DNA of 64,000 bases from Myxococcota bacterium (GCA_963169045.1 CAUJDF010000044.1:186001-250000), one strand, 5' to 3'. Numbered from the stretch's first letter, positions 8,400 through 17,284 are shown. Notes: generated by a model not told the origin, from the sequence alone. Program-made: numbers and translations.

Positions 8400-10460
8400 A
8401 TGATGCGCGCCGAATATCCGCTCCTGCGGTCGTTGTCGTCGATCGCCCTGCTCGGGGTGGCGCTGGTCGCCGCCGGCTGCGGGCAGGACAGCAACGGCGA
8501 CGACGACGCCGTCGTTGACGCGGCCGGCGGCGCCGGCGGCAACGGCGGCGACCCGGCCGACGCGGCGGGGACGTGCACCCTCGACGCGCGCCGCTGTGGC
8601 GACGACGGCGTGCCGCAGCTGTGCGTCGCTCCCGGCGTGTGGCAGGACGAGCCTGCCTGTCGCGAGGTCGAGGTCTGCGAGGCGGGCGCGTGCGTGCTGC
8701 CGGTCGTTTGCGAGGCGAACGCGTCGCGCTGCCGCACGGAGCTCGTCATCGAGGTATGCAACGCCGAGGGCACCGCTTGGGAGCCGACCACGTGCGAGGG
8801 CCGCTGCACCGAGGCAGAGGGCCAGGCGATGTGCGCGGGCTTCGTGTGCACGCCGGGCCAGAGGGTGTGCAACGGCCTCGAGCTGGTCGTGCAGTGCAGC
8901 GAGGACGGCACGCGCTTCGACTTCGTCGAGCGCTGTGACGGCGCGCGCCTCGGCCAGCAGTGCGATCGCGGCGAGTGCCTGCCGATCTGCGAGATCAATG
9001 AGAAGACGAAGACGAATGTCGGCTGCGAGTACTGGGCCGCCGACCTCGACAACGCCTTCGTACCCGGGGGCGAGCGGGGCTTTCTCGACGCCGCCGCCGA
9101 GCAATACTCGGTCGTGGTGTCCAATCCGCACGCCAGCCTGACCGCGACGGTGCGGGTCCTGAACGTCGAGGGCATGGTCGATTCCGCTGCGGTTCCGCCG
9201 CTCGGCCTCCACGTCTTCGACCTTCCGCGACGGGACGTGGACGGCACCGTGAAGGCGCCGCTGGCCTATCTCGTCCGCAGCTCGATTCCCATCATCGCCT
9301 ATCAGTTCAATCCGCTGGAGAACGTCGACGTCTTCAGCAACGACGCGTCCCTGTTGCTGCCGAGTCACGTGCTCGGCGAGCGCTACTACATCATGACCCG
9401 CGAGCAGAGCTTCGATCGACTGCGCGGTTATCTCACCGTCATGGGCATCAACGCCGAGGAGCCGACGACCGTGCGGGTGACCGTCACCGCGCGGACGCAG
9501 CCCGGCACCGGCGGCATCCCCGCCCTCGAGCCCGGCGACACGTACGAGACGACGCTCAACCAGTTCGAGGTCCTCAACATCGAGACGCATGCGCCGGGCG
9601 CCGACCTGACCGGCTCGCTCGTCGAGGCCTCCGGCAAGGTCGTCGTGTTCGGCGGCAGCGAGGCGGCGAACGCGCCCAACACGAACCACTGCGTCGACAT
9701 CGACCCCGAGACCGGTGAGGGCGTGTGCGAGTACAAGCGGGACGTGCCGTGCAGCGACAACTACGACTGCAACGACGCTCGCCTCAACACCTGCTGCGCC
9801 GATCACCTCGAGGAGCAGCTCTTCCCGATCTCCACCTGGGGCAAGCACTACATCGCCTCGAAGAGCTTCGATCGCGGCCTCGAAGAGGACTACTGGCGCA
9901 TCATGGCCGCCGAAGACGACACCAAGATCGAGACCATCCCGCCGCAGACGGTCGTCCCCACGCTGAACGCCGGCGAGTGGTTCGAGTTCGGCAGCCGCGA
10001 GCACTTCGAGATCATCAGCGACAAGCCCATCCTCGTCGGCCAGTTCCTGGCGAGCGAGCAGGCGCCGAACCCGAACGAGCGTGACTTCTTCGAAGAGGGC
10101 GACGCGGGCACGGGTGACCCATCGTTCATCCTCGCCGTACCGACACGTCAGTACCGCAGCGACTACGTGTTCCTCGCGCCCGACAAGTACGCCTTCGACT
10201 ACGTGAGCATCATCGCCCCCGCTGCGGCCGAGGTCTTCTTCGACCAGCTGCCGGTCCCCGTGTCGTGGGAGCCAATCGGCGACGGCGCCAACTGGAAGGC
10301 CGCCCGATTCGCGATCGGTGACGGCGTGCACTTCATCGAGTCCGAGGCCGACGTTCCGGTCTCCGTGATCGTCTATGGTTACGACCAGTATGTCTCCTAC
10401 GGTTACCCGGGTGGCCTGAACCTCGAAGTGGACGAGGAAGGCGCGGACCAGGACGAGTAG
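8400..10460 (+). CDS. IgGFc-binding-domain-like surface lipoprotein
   Basis: A 686-residue predicted lipoprotein (start ATG 8400, or the adjacent ATG 8403) with lipobox VAAGC, cysteine near residue 27. An Asp/Ala/Gly-rich spacer leads to a Cys-rich region of about 150 residues built from short repeats ('CTLDARRCGDDGVPQLC', 'CTPGQRVCNGLELVVQC'). The remaining 480 residues resemble the IgGFc-binding N-terminal domain found in many Myxococcota lipoproteins ('YSVVVSNPHASLTATVRV', 'IIAYQFNPLENV', 'SNDASLLLPSHVLGERYY', 'VGQFLASEQ'). The family name comes from a mucin-like animal protein; IgG binding should not be assumed. The next lipoprotein begins 22 bases downstream, so they are likely cotranscribed. 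Confidence 0.85.
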   Translation: MMRAEYPLLRSLSSIALLGVALVAAGCGQDSNGDDDAVVDAAGGAGGNGGDPADAAGTCTLDARRCGDDGVPQLCVAPGVWQDEPACREVEVCEAGACVLPVVCEANASRCRTELVIEVCNAEGTAWEPTTCEGRCTEAEGQAMCAGFVCTPGQRVCNGLELVVQCSEDGTRFDFVERCDGARLGQQCDRGECLPICEINEKTKTNVGCEYWAADLDNAFVPGGERGFLDAAAEQYSVVVSNPHASLTATVRVLNVEGMVDSAAVPPLGLHVFDLPRRDVDGTVKAPLAYLVRSSIPIIAYQFNPLENVDVFSNDASLLLPSHVLGERYYIMTREQSFDRLRGYLTVMGINAEEPTTVRVTVTARTQPGTGGIPALEPGDTYETTLNQFEVLNIETHAPGADLTGSLVEASGKVVVFGGSEAANAPNTNHCVDIDPETGEGVCEYKRDVPCSDNYDCNDARLNTCCADHLEEQLFPISTWGKHYIASKSFDRGLEEDYWRIMAAEDDTKIETIPPQTVVPTLNAGEWFEFGSREHFEIISDKPILVGQFLASEQAPNPNERDFFEEGDAGTGDPSFILAVPTRQYRSDYVFLAPDKYAFDYVSIIAPAAAEVFFDQLPVPVSWEPIGDGANWKAARFAIGDGVHFIESEADVPVSVIVYGYDQYVSYGYPGGLNLEVDEEGADQDE

Positions 10461-10482
10461 GCGGCGCATCAGAGGGGGTTCG

Positions 10483-13398
10483 ATGCGCATTCGAGGCCTG
10501 ATTTCGCTGCTGGTGCTCGTTCTCGCAGCCTGCGAGGGCGATGGCGGCAAGGTCGACGCGGCAGACTCCGGTCCAGCCGAGGCAGGTATCGGCGACAGCG
10601 GCCGCGACGTCGGGGTCGACGCCGCCGACGAGGACGCAACGGCTGATGCGGCCGGGGGAGACGCGCGCCCGCCCGAACCCGACGCCGTGCCATTCCCCGA
10701 CGCGGCCCCGCTCGACGAGCCCGTCACGATCAACTCGATCGTCCCCAACCGGGGCGTAGTCGCGGGCGGCACGCGGGTTCGCATCGTCGGCACCGGATTC
10801 GGCGCGGGCATCCAGTTCCGGTTCGATAACCGGCAGTGCGCCGACGTCATCGTCGAGTCGCCCAACCGGGCGACCTGCGTCACGCCGGCCCACCTGCCGG
10901 GCCCCATCGACATCCTCGCGCTCCTCGAGATCGAGCGCCTCGACGGCGTCGAACGTCGCCAAGACGTCCTGCGCGACGGGTTCACGTACTTCGAGGGGGT
11001 CTCCCTCGGTGCCGTCGAGCCCGCCCGCAGCCCGCTCCGCGGCGGCATCGAGATCGGACTGACCGGCACGGGCCTGATCGAGGGCACGCGCATCGAGATC
11101 GGTGGCCGTCGCGCCCAGGACGTTCACCTGCGGAACGACGGCGTCCTCGCGGCGCGCGTCCCGCCCGGGGAACCCGGCGCCCACGACGTCACCGTCACGA
11201 ACCCGAACGGATCGGCGACGCTGCCCAACGCGTTCTTCTACTTCGAAGACGTGAACGTCGCGGCGCTCGACCCGCCGATGGGCCCGGTCGAGGGCGGCAA
11301 TCGGGTCGCCCTCCTCGGGGGCGGCCTGACCGCGCAGTCGCGGGTCTCTTTCGGCGATCGCGAGACGGAGCTCCTGCAGTCGGCGGACGACCGGATCCGC
11401 CTCGAGGTGAACGCGCCACGAGGGCGCGCGACCGGCGCGGTCGACGTGACCGTCGCCAACGAAAACGGTGAGTTCGTCCTGCCGCGCGGCTACGTGTACT
11501 ACGACCCCGCCGCTCCGGGCTTCGGCGTGGCCGGCCTCGCGCCGGCCAGCGGCCCCGTCGCCGGCGGCAACGACGTCTTCGTCGCGGGGCACGGCTTCGG
11601 GGCCGACGCCACCGTCACGTTCGACGGCCGCGAGCTGAACTGCGACGTCCTCGATGCCAATCGCCTTCGGTGCACGGCTCCCCCCGGCGAGATCGGCGCC
11701 GTCGACGTGGCGGTGCGGAGCGGTGGCGAAGAGGCGTCGCTGCCCGACGGCTACACCTACTTCCAGCAGCTCACCCTCATCGCCGTCGTTCCCGATCGTG
11801 GCGCCGTCGCGGGGGGTACCCGCGTGCGAATGACCGGGACGGGCTTCGCCGAAGGCATCGCGATCGAGCTGGGCGGTCAGGCGCTCCTGGACGTCGTCAT
11901 CGAGGACGAGACCACGATCATCGGAACGACGCCGCCCAACACGCCCGGGCCGGTCGACGTCAAGGTGTCGACGCCGTTCACGCGCGCGGTGCTCGGCGGC
12001 GGCTACACCTACTTCGATCCGGTGAATCGGTTCGGCGGCGTCTGGGGCGACCCGATCGACGGCGCCGTCAACGTGACCGTCCTGAACGCCGCCAGCGGCG
12101 AGCCGCTGCCCGAAGCGGCGGTGCTGGTGATCAACGAAGAGGGCACCATTTCGCTCGAGGGTCTCACCAACGCCACGGGCCAAGTGACGCTCTCAGACTT
12201 CGACCTCATCCCACCGCTCATCGTCACCGCCGCGCTCGAGGGTTTCGAGGTCACGACCATCGAAGACGTCGAGGTCGAGAACATCACCATCTACCTGCAG
12301 CCGAACGACGGCATGGGGGACCCGCCGCCGGGCGTTCCCGCCGCGCTCCTTCGCGGCGAGGTCAGCGGCCTCGACCAGCTCCCGAAGCCGAACCGCGAGA
12401 GCGTGGTCAACGTGATCGTCGTGGAGACGACGCACTCGACGGCGTTCAACCGCACACAGCTTCCCCCGCCCGGCCCGGGGGGGATGCTCACCGAGGACGG
12501 GCCGTTCGAGATCGTGGCCCGACCCGGAGAGCTCGCCATCATCGCCACGGCAGGAGAGGTCGACCGCGAGACCCTCAAGGCCTACCAGGACGGCGAGATC
12601 GGCTACTGGGAGATGCGCCAGTCGTTGCTCCCGATCGCCATGGGCATCCGGCGCTTCATTTCGGCCAGCCCCGGCCAGGAGATCGATGACCTCGATGTGG
12701 TGATCGACCACCCCATGAACCTGACGCTCCCCGTGACGCTCGACAACCCGCCCCTCGGTCCCGATCCGGGCCCCTCCTACTACGCGGTGCTGCCGCGCCT
12801 GAACTTCGGCTCCGAGGGCTATTGGGAGCTCGACACCCAGGGCGTCGCGCTCGACCCGGCGCTCACGCTCGAGCGGATGCCCCGCCTCGACGGCTGGGAC
12901 CAGGATCTCAGGTACTACCTCATCGGGCTCGCGTTCAGCGCGACAGCCGACAACACGCCGATGTCGATCACGATCGAGGAGACACGCGACATCGCTGCGG
13001 GCGTGTTCATCACGCCGTTCGTCGGCACGCCGCAGTTCGAGGATCCCGTCGATGGGGGCCGGCTCAACGATGCGCGGCACGTCCGTTGGTCCGTTCATCC
13101 CGGCTTCGACGGCCCCATCCATCCGCCCTCTGCGAACATGGTCCTCATCGAGGAGCCCGCGCTCGGTCCGCCCAAGCCGTTGTGGCGGTACGTCACGCCG
13201 AGCGCGGTGACCGAGTTCGACTTCCCGGCGCTCCCGCAGGCGGCGGGCGAGGCCGGCCTCGGGCGCGGCGCGATGTTCTTGACCGTGCTGCCCTTCGTGA
13301 TCGACGGGAACTTCGCCTACGACGACTTCACGTACGACGAGCTCGCCAACTTCCGGTGGAAGGGTTGGGCGGTCGGCACGATCACCTTCCGCCAATGA
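10483..13398 (+). CDS. Lipoprotein with five IPT/TIG repeats and a regulatory-like domain
   Basis: A 971-residue lipoprotein (lipobox LAAC, cysteine at residue 17) with an Asp/Ala-rich spacer to about residue 80. Five tandem IPT/TIG immunoglobulin-like repeats follow, each opening with the signature P-x-x-G-x-x-x-G-G: 'PNRGVVAGGTRVRIVGTGF', 'PARSPLRGGIEIGLTGTGL', 'PPMGPVEGGNRVALLGGGL', 'PASGPVAGGNDVFVAGHGF' and 'PDRGAVAGGTRVRMTGTGF'. A carboxypeptidase regulatory-like domain ('NVTVLNAASGEPLPEAAVLV') and a beta-rich C-terminal region of about 350 residues complete it. The architecture suits a cell-surface adhesion or scaffolding protein. It forms a pair with the preceding IgGFc-like lipoprotein. 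Confidence 0.87.
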   Translation: MRIRGLISLLVLVLAACEGDGGKVDAADSGPAEAGIGDSGRDVGVDAADEDATADAAGGDARPPEPDAVPFPDAAPLDEPVTINSIVPNRGVVAGGTRVRIVGTGFGAGIQFRFDNRQCADVIVESPNRATCVTPAHLPGPIDILALLEIERLDGVERRQDVLRDGFTYFEGVSLGAVEPARSPLRGGIEIGLTGTGLIEGTRIEIGGRRAQDVHLRNDGVLAARVPPGEPGAHDVTVTNPNGSATLPNAFFYFEDVNVAALDPPMGPVEGGNRVALLGGGLTAQSRVSFGDRETELLQSADDRIRLEVNAPRGRATGAVDVTVANENGEFVLPRGYVYYDPAAPGFGVAGLAPASGPVAGGNDVFVAGHGFGADATVTFDGRELNCDVLDANRLRCTAPPGEIGAVDVAVRSGGEEASLPDGYTYFQQLTLIAVVPDRGAVAGGTRVRMTGTGFAEGIAIELGGQALLDVVIEDETTIIGTTPPNTPGPVDVKVSTPFTRAVLGGGYTYFDPVNRFGGVWGDPIDGAVNVTVLNAASGEPLPEAAVLVINEEGTISLEGLTNATGQVTLSDFDLIPPLIVTAALEGFEVTTIEDVEVENITIYLQPNDGMGDPPPGVPAALLRGEVSGLDQLPKPNRESVVNVIVVETTHSTAFNRTQLPPPGPGGMLTEDGPFEIVARPGELAIIATAGEVDRETLKAYQDGEIGYWEMRQSLLPIAMGIRRFISASPGQEIDDLDVVIDHPMNLTLPVTLDNPPLGPDPGPSYYAVLPRLNFGSEGYWELDTQGVALDPALTLERMPRLDGWDQDLRYYLIGLAFSATADNTPMSITIEETRDIAAGVFITPFVGTPQFEDPVDGGRLNDARHVRWSVHPGFDGPIHPPSANMVLIEEPALGPPKPLWRYVTPSAVTEFDFPALPQAAGEAGLGRGAMFLTVLPFVIDGNFAYDDFTYDELANFRWKGWAVGTITFRQ

Positions 13399-13402
13399 TC
13401 CC

Positions 13403-14446
13403 TCAGGCGACGCACCAGTAGTCGACCGTCTCCCTCAGGCCGAAAGCGTCGAAGTAACGACGCGCCCGCTCTCGACCACCCTCGGAGCCCACGGCGACGA
13501 GAACGAGCTCGCCTGGACGAAGGGTCGCTTCCTCGAAGCGCAGCACGGGTGCCCCGGCAATTCGCTGGCCGAGGCGACGCGGATTGACGTCGAGCCAGCC
13601 CCGCAACACGCCACCGTGAGCCACGATCGCGCGTCCGAGGCGCTTTCCGTCCACGCCGGTCCCCGCCATCCAGAAGCCGGTAGCGCCGTTCAGCGGTCCG
13701 CTGATGAGGTGCGTCGCCTTGCACGCCCGGAGCGCGTCCGCAGCGCACGCTGCCGCGGTTCGTGTGTACCGTCGCGGATGGTCGCGCCACAGGGTCAGAA
13801 TGCGCCGCACCTTTCCAAAACGTGCGCCCGCCGCGAAGAGCCGCAACCAGAGGTCATAGTCCTCCGCCCACCCCAGGTCCCGGTAGCCACCGACAGCCAG
13901 CACACGCTCGCGGAGAAAGATCGCGCTGGGATGCACCAAGGGGCTCTCGACGAATCGTTCACGGGCCATGGCGTCGTGGGTGACCAGGGCGTTCTGCCAC
14001 TGCTCGTATCGCAGGAGCCCCTTCCCCATCACCGCTCGCGGAAAGCAGCGCACGAGACTGCTGACGACGTCCCACCCCTCGCGCCGGCCCGCGTCGACCT
14101 GCAGGCGCAGGCGATCGGGATGCGCCAGGTCGTCGGCATCGAGCCGCGCGACCCAGGATCCGCGAGCCGCCTCCAGGCCGGCGTTCAAGGCGGCGACCAA
14201 TCCCGAGGCCGACTGCCGAAGGACGAGGACACGCTCGTCCTCGCGGGCGAACGCCGTGAGCATCACCGGCGTTGCGTCGGTGGAGCCGTCGTCCACCGCG
14301 ACGACCTCGAAATCGACGCCTCGCAGCCGCCGAATGCTGCCGAGCGTACCCGCCAGCCAGCGTTCACCGTTGCGGACCGGCACGACGACCGACACCTCGG
14401 GGCGACGGTTGAGTCGGCCGCGCGGCGCGGCTAGAGTGCGCTCCAT
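13403..14446 (-). CDS. Family 2 glycosyltransferase
   Basis: A 347-residue GT-A fold enzyme that should transfer a sugar from a nucleotide-sugar donor. The GT2 pattern is clear: 'VSVVVPVRNGERWLAGTL', 'FEVVAVDDGSTDATP', the metal-binding 'RLDADD', and the later 'WAEDYDLWLRLF' (ED motif). The last 100 residues form a distinct tail beginning 'ATGFWMAGTGVDGKRLGRAI', reminiscent of a small Rossmann-like segment. The start at ATG 14446 overlaps the start of the divergent gene by two bases (CATG); a GTG at 14395 is an alternative. A weak GAGAG lies 7 bases before the ATG. Acceptor and product are unknown. No other glycan genes are adjacent. Confidence 0.85.
   Translation of the reverse strand: MERTLAAPRGRLNRRPEVSVVVPVRNGERWLAGTLGSIRRLRGVDFEVVAVDDGSTDATPVMLTAFAREDERVLVLRQSASGLVAALNAGLEAARGSWVARLDADDLAHPDRLRLQVDAGRREGWDVVSSLVRCFPRAVMGKGLLRYEQWQNALVTHDAMARERFVESPLVHPSAIFLRERVLAVGGYRDLGWAEDYDLWLRLFAAGARFGKVRRILTLWRDHPRRYTRTAAACAADALRACKATHLISGPLNGATGFWMAGTGVDGKRLGRAIVAHGGVLRGWLDVNPRRLGQRIAGAPVLRFEEATLRPGELVLVAVGSEGGRERARRYFDAFGLRETVDYWCVA
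14409..14437 (+). promoter_or_regulatory. Possible promoter for leaderless AgmX/PglI-like gene
   Basis: TTGAGT (14409-14414) and TAGAGT (14432-14437) with a 17-base spacer. The ATG of the plus-strand gene is 7 bases past the -10 box, so transcription would begin at or next to the start codon. The element lies inside the coding region of the opposite-strand glycosyltransferase. Confidence 0.4.
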
Positions 14447-15191
14447 GCGATTCTCTCGTTCCCTGGCCTGTCTGGCCGGCTTCCTCGTCGCCTGCGGCGG
14501 TGGCGGCGGTCCATCGACCGTCCGCAAGCCCGATCCTCTCGAGCACGCGCCTCCGCCCGACAGCCGCCTCGATGCCCCCGACGACGGGATGACGGTCGTC
14601 GGCACGACGGGTGTGCTCGACGACGGCGACGTCCGGGCGGTGATCGACTCCCAGATGGGGGGCTTCCGCAACTGCTTCCAACAGCAGCAGTCGAGCAGCT
14701 ATGTCTCGGGCGAGGTTCTGCTCGATTTCGTCGTCCGCGCGGATGGCCGCGTCGAGCGCGTCTGGGTCTCCCGCTCCGACCTCGGCGCCTGGCGCGTCGA
14801 GGACTGCCTCGTCACGACGGCGAAGTTCCTCGAGTTTCCGCCTCCCCGCGGCGGTGGCCGGGCTCGCTTCGCCTTTCCCTTCGCCTGGAATCAGGCCGGC
14901 GCGCGCCTCTCGGCCCCCATCGAGCAGGCCTGGGGCTACCCCACGCTTCGCGCACAGCGGGAGGCCATTCGCGCCTGTCGGAAGGCGCATGACTTCAACG
15001 GCCCGTTCCACTTGACGTTGTACGTCGGACGCCTCGGGCGAGTGCTGGCGGTCGGCTTCGATTCGGCGACGGCACCGGCGGAGTTGTTTCCCGCTTGCGT
15101 CGCGCAGACCATCGAAGGAATGAAGTTCCCCGATCCGGGGCAGCGCACGGTCAAGTACCGCGCGCTCGTGGAGGATTTCCCCGACGTCTGA
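14445..15191 (+). CDS. AgmX/PglI C-terminal-domain-like lipoprotein
   Basis: A 248-residue lipoprotein (MRFSRS..., lipobox FLVAC followed by a Gly run). The mature part holds two copies of a TonB-C-like fold typical of AgmX/PglI C-terminal domains: 'VRAVIDSQMGGFRNCF' to 'GEVLLDFVVRADGRVERVWV' with 'EDCLVTTAKFLEFPPP', and a second copy from 'IRACRKAHDF' through 'LYVGRLGRVLAVGF' to 'FPACVAQTIEGMKFPDPG'. The paired cysteines in each copy (N-C-F, E-D-C; I-R-A-C, P-A-C) support the duplication. In Myxococcus, AgmX and PglI relate to gliding motility, but this short lipoprotein need not share that role. Its stop (TGA 15189-15191) abuts the convergent stop of the next gene in a TGATCA palindrome. 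Confidence 0.8.
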   Translation: MRFSRSLACLAGFLVACGGGGGPSTVRKPDPLEHAPPPDSRLDAPDDGMTVVGTTGVLDDGDVRAVIDSQMGGFRNCFQQQQSSSYVSGEVLLDFVVRADGRVERVWVSRSDLGAWRVEDCLVTTAKFLEFPPPRGGGRARFAFPFAWNQAGARLSAPIEQAWGYPTLRAQREAIRACRKAHDFNGPFHLTLYVGRLGRVLAVGFDSATAPAELFPACVAQTIEGMKFPDPGQRTVKYRALVEDFPDV

Positions 15192-15908
15192 TCAACCGGC
15201 TTCGGCAGTCGACATCGTTTTGCGAACGATATCGCGCACATAGCGCGCGACAACGCCGACGGCGACGCAATTGAGCAAGAAGTTGCAGAGCTGCCCGCGG
15301 TCGGGCGTGCGGAACTGGTTATAGAACACCAGGTCGCCCAGAAAGAGCATGTGGCCGTGCTTTTCGTCGTCGATCACGCCGGGAATGCCGTCCTCGACGT
15401 CACCGTCGGGTAGCGCCTCGCCGAAGCCCGGAAGGCAGAGCTCGGCCGGCAAGACGGTGCGGTCGGCCTGGAGCAGATTGCCCTTGTGGAAGAACCGCAG
15501 CGTCGCTGGGTCCTTCCCCACGCGCTGGATCACCGATTCGACGCGGGGGCTGCTGCTGAAGCTGACGTACAGGTCGGGGTTGATCGCCTGCGACGCGCTC
15601 GGCAGATCGCGCTCGACGTGGACGAGCAGCTCGGGCAGGCCGGACGGCTGGCGATGCATGCGCAGCATGCCCCAGAAGCGTCCTGGATACACGTTGAAGG
15701 GCTCGATCAGCCCCTTGAAGGGCATGAACTCGAGAGCGAGCCAGGGCTGCACCTGGTCCTTCCGCGTCGCGGGCGCCACAGGACGGTAGACGGTCTGGGC
15801 GTTGTGGATGTCCTGCACGAGCGCGTGCATCACCTCGCCGCTGAACAGCGCTTCAGCGCCGGTCTCGATCTGCTCGCGAAGAATCTCACTGATGTCCCGC
15901 AGTCGCAT
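15192..15908 (-). CDS. Conserved-looking protein of unknown function
   Basis: 238 residues, no signal peptide or transmembrane segment. I do not recognise the family. The start was chosen at ATG 15908 (MRLRDISEILREQIETG) because it follows a strong GAGGAGG ribosome binding site at the right distance; the open frame to 15980 adds an arginine-rich stretch without one. The protein is mixed alpha/beta with acidic loops ('GEALPDGDVEDGIPGVIDDEK') and conserved-looking aromatics ('PGRFWGMLRMH', 'DLVFYNQFRTP'). It is convergent with the AgmX-like gene. A TTGACG/TATGTG promoter lies upstream, so it is probably monocistronic. Confidence 0.75.
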   Translation of the reverse strand: MRLRDISEILREQIETGAEALFSGEVMHALVQDIHNAQTVYRPVAPATRKDQVQPWLALEFMPFKGLIEPFNVYPGRFWGMLRMHRQPSGLPELLVHVERDLPSASQAINPDLYVSFSSSPRVESVIQRVGKDPATLRFFHKGNLLQADRTVLPAELCLPGFGEALPDGDVEDGIPGVIDDEKHGHMLFLGDLVFYNQFRTPDRGQLCNFLLNCVAVGVVARYVRDIVRKTMSTAEAG

Positions 15909-15979
15909 TCTGCCTCCTCGGGCGGCCCGTCGCTGTCCGGCGCACCGCTCTCCCCCCGGCGACGCCAATTTCAGGTCCA

Positions 15980-16008
15980 CACATACCTACATCCAGGGAG
16001 AGCGTCAA
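15980..16008 (-). promoter_or_regulatory. Sigma-70-like promoter for the unknown gene at 15192-15908
   Basis: On the minus strand, TTGACG and TATGTG are separated by 17 bases, about 72 bases before the ATG at 15908. The -35 match is good and the -10 match is partial. Confidence 0.45.
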
Positions 16009-16066
16009 CCCGGTACGTTTCCGAACGATACGATCGAGGCGCCCCTCTCTGGCCGCCGCGGCACCG

Positions 16067-16645
16067 ATGTGTGATCATGCACGCGTGCTGCGCGTCTCGT
16101 TCCCCACGCTGCTCGCCCTCGGGCTGGGCGGCTGTCTCACCGATTTCCCCACCGGCGCAACGTATCGGTGCGACACCGCCGAGGATTGCGCCGAGGACAG
16201 CGTCTGCCGTGTGGAGGGTGGCGAGCGGCTGTGCCTCCCGCCCGACCCCCGCTGCGCCTCCGGAGATTGCGCCGACGCCGCCCTCCCGCGGGTTGCCAAG
16301 ACCGACGCCGAGCCGGACCCCCTGGCGCTCGTCGACGCAGCGACTGCCCCCCTCCTCGCCGACGCCGGGGCCCCGCCTTCCATGCCCTGCGCCGAGGGCG
16401 AGTACATCGATGAAGAGTCTCAGGTATACGTTCGGGCGTGTGGCGAGGCCGAAGCCGGGCGGTGTCGCTACGAGTTCGAGGCCTACGGCGAAGCGCAAAG
16501 CTGCGACGCCATCTGCGCGCTCTTCGACCACGGCTGCGTCAGCGCCGCGGACGACGACCCCATGTGGTGGTGCAGCCCCATTCCCCACGACGAGATCAAT
16601 TGCGGTCGCCTTGGCCGGACGCTGGTCTGCGACTGCGCCCGCTGA
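16067..16645 (+). CDS. Cys-rich small lipoprotein
   Basis: 192 residues. A short hydrophobic N-terminus ends in a lipobox LGLGGC (cysteine near residue 23). The mature part has a Cys-rich module ('CDTAEDCAEDSVCRVEGGERLC'-type spacing; about eight cysteines in the first 50 mature residues), an Asp/Ala/Pro-rich linker, and a C-terminal Cys-rich segment ('CGEAEAGRCRYEF', 'CDAICALFDHGC', 'WWCSPIP', 'VCDCAR'). This matches the many small disulfide-rich surface lipoproteins of Myxococcota. No specific function is suggested. The start could instead be the in-frame GTG at 16085, which would shorten the n-region. Confidence 0.7.
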   Translation: MCDHARVLRVSFPTLLALGLGGCLTDFPTGATYRCDTAEDCAEDSVCRVEGGERLCLPPDPRCASGDCADAALPRVAKTDAEPDPLALVDAATAPLLADAGAPPSMPCAEGEYIDEESQVYVRACGEAEAGRCRYEFEAYGEAQSCDAICALFDHGCVSAADDDPMWWCSPIPHDEINCGRLGRTLVCDCAR

Positions 16646-16658
16646 CGGAGAGTGACAG

Positions 16659-16732
16659 CGCCCCCAGCAGGACTCGAACCTGCGACCCCAGGTTTAGGAA
16701 ACCTGTGCTCTATCCAACTGAGCTATGGGGGC
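16659..16732 (-). tRNA. tRNA-Arg (anticodon CCU)
   Basis: A 74-base cloverleaf with a 7-bp acceptor stem (GCCCCCA/TGGGGGC), a D arm around AGCTCAGTTGGATAGAGC, an anticodon stem CAGGT/ACCTG with loop TTCCTAA giving anticodon CCT, and a T arm containing TTCGAGTC. The discriminator is G. CCA is not encoded. It reads AGG codons. It lies 10 bases after apt on the same strand. Confidence 0.95.
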
Positions 16733-16742
16733 GGACGGGTTG

Positions 16743-17264
16743 TCAGTAGCGCAGCAGGCTGTGCACCGGGCGTGGCGCCAAGCGCGACGCGGCGCCGAGC
16801 GCCGCCAGCTCGATCAGGACGACAATCGCAGCCACCTCGCCGCCCTGGCTCTCGACGAGCCGGCTCGCCGCCTCGGCGGTGCCGCCTGTGGCCAGGACGT
16901 CATCGATGATGACGACCCGATCACCGCGTTCGATGGCGTCGACGTGAATCTCGAGCGAGTCCTTCCCGTACTCGAGATCGTAGTCGATGCGGTACGTCTT
17001 GTGCGGCAGCTTGCCCGGCTTGCGCACGGGCGCGAACGGCAGCGCCAGGCGCGCGGCCACCGGCGTGCCGAAGAGGAACCCGCGCGACTCAATGCCGAGG
17101 ATGCGCGTGGGCGCATGGATGCGGCTCACGCCCGCCATTCCTTCGATGCATGCCTCGAATGCGGCGGCATGTCCGAGGACCGGCGTGATGTCCTTGAAGA
17201 CGATGCCGACCTTGGGAAAGTCGGGAATGTCGCGGACGAGCGTCTTGACCGGATCCATCACCAA
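16743..17264 (-). CDS. apt: Adenine phosphoribosyltransferase
   Basis: Converts adenine and PRPP to AMP and pyrophosphate in cytosolic purine salvage. The 173-residue length is normal for bacterial Apt. The PRPP-binding signature is complete in 'DRVVIIDDVLATGGTAEAA' (around residues 115-133). 'GIVFKDITPVL' near the N-terminus and 'GIESRGFLFGTPVA' are also diagnostic, as is the flexible-loop 'RKPGKLP'. The start may be the first (17264) or second (17258, MDPVK) methionine. It follows the M23 lipoprotein by 20 bases and precedes tRNA-Arg, so it lies in a mixed housekeeping run. Confidence 0.96.
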   Translation of the reverse strand: MVMDPVKTLVRDIPDFPKVGIVFKDITPVLGHAAAFEACIEGMAGVSRIHAPTRILGIESRGFLFGTPVAARLALPFAPVRKPGKLPHKTYRIDYDLEYGKDSLEIHVDAIERGDRVVIIDDVLATGGTAEAASRLVESQGGEVAAIVVLIELAALGAASRLAPRPVHSLLRY

Positions 17265-17284
17265 CCCTTGTGACCGCCGCGCCT

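Noticed and set aside
8213-11093. Long minus-strand open frames opposite the two surface lipoprotein genes, including an extension of the kinase frame
   Set aside because: The extension lacks kinase-family sequence and crosses the divergent promoters. The opposite-strand frames have normal lipoprotein starts and TIG or IgGFc-like features.
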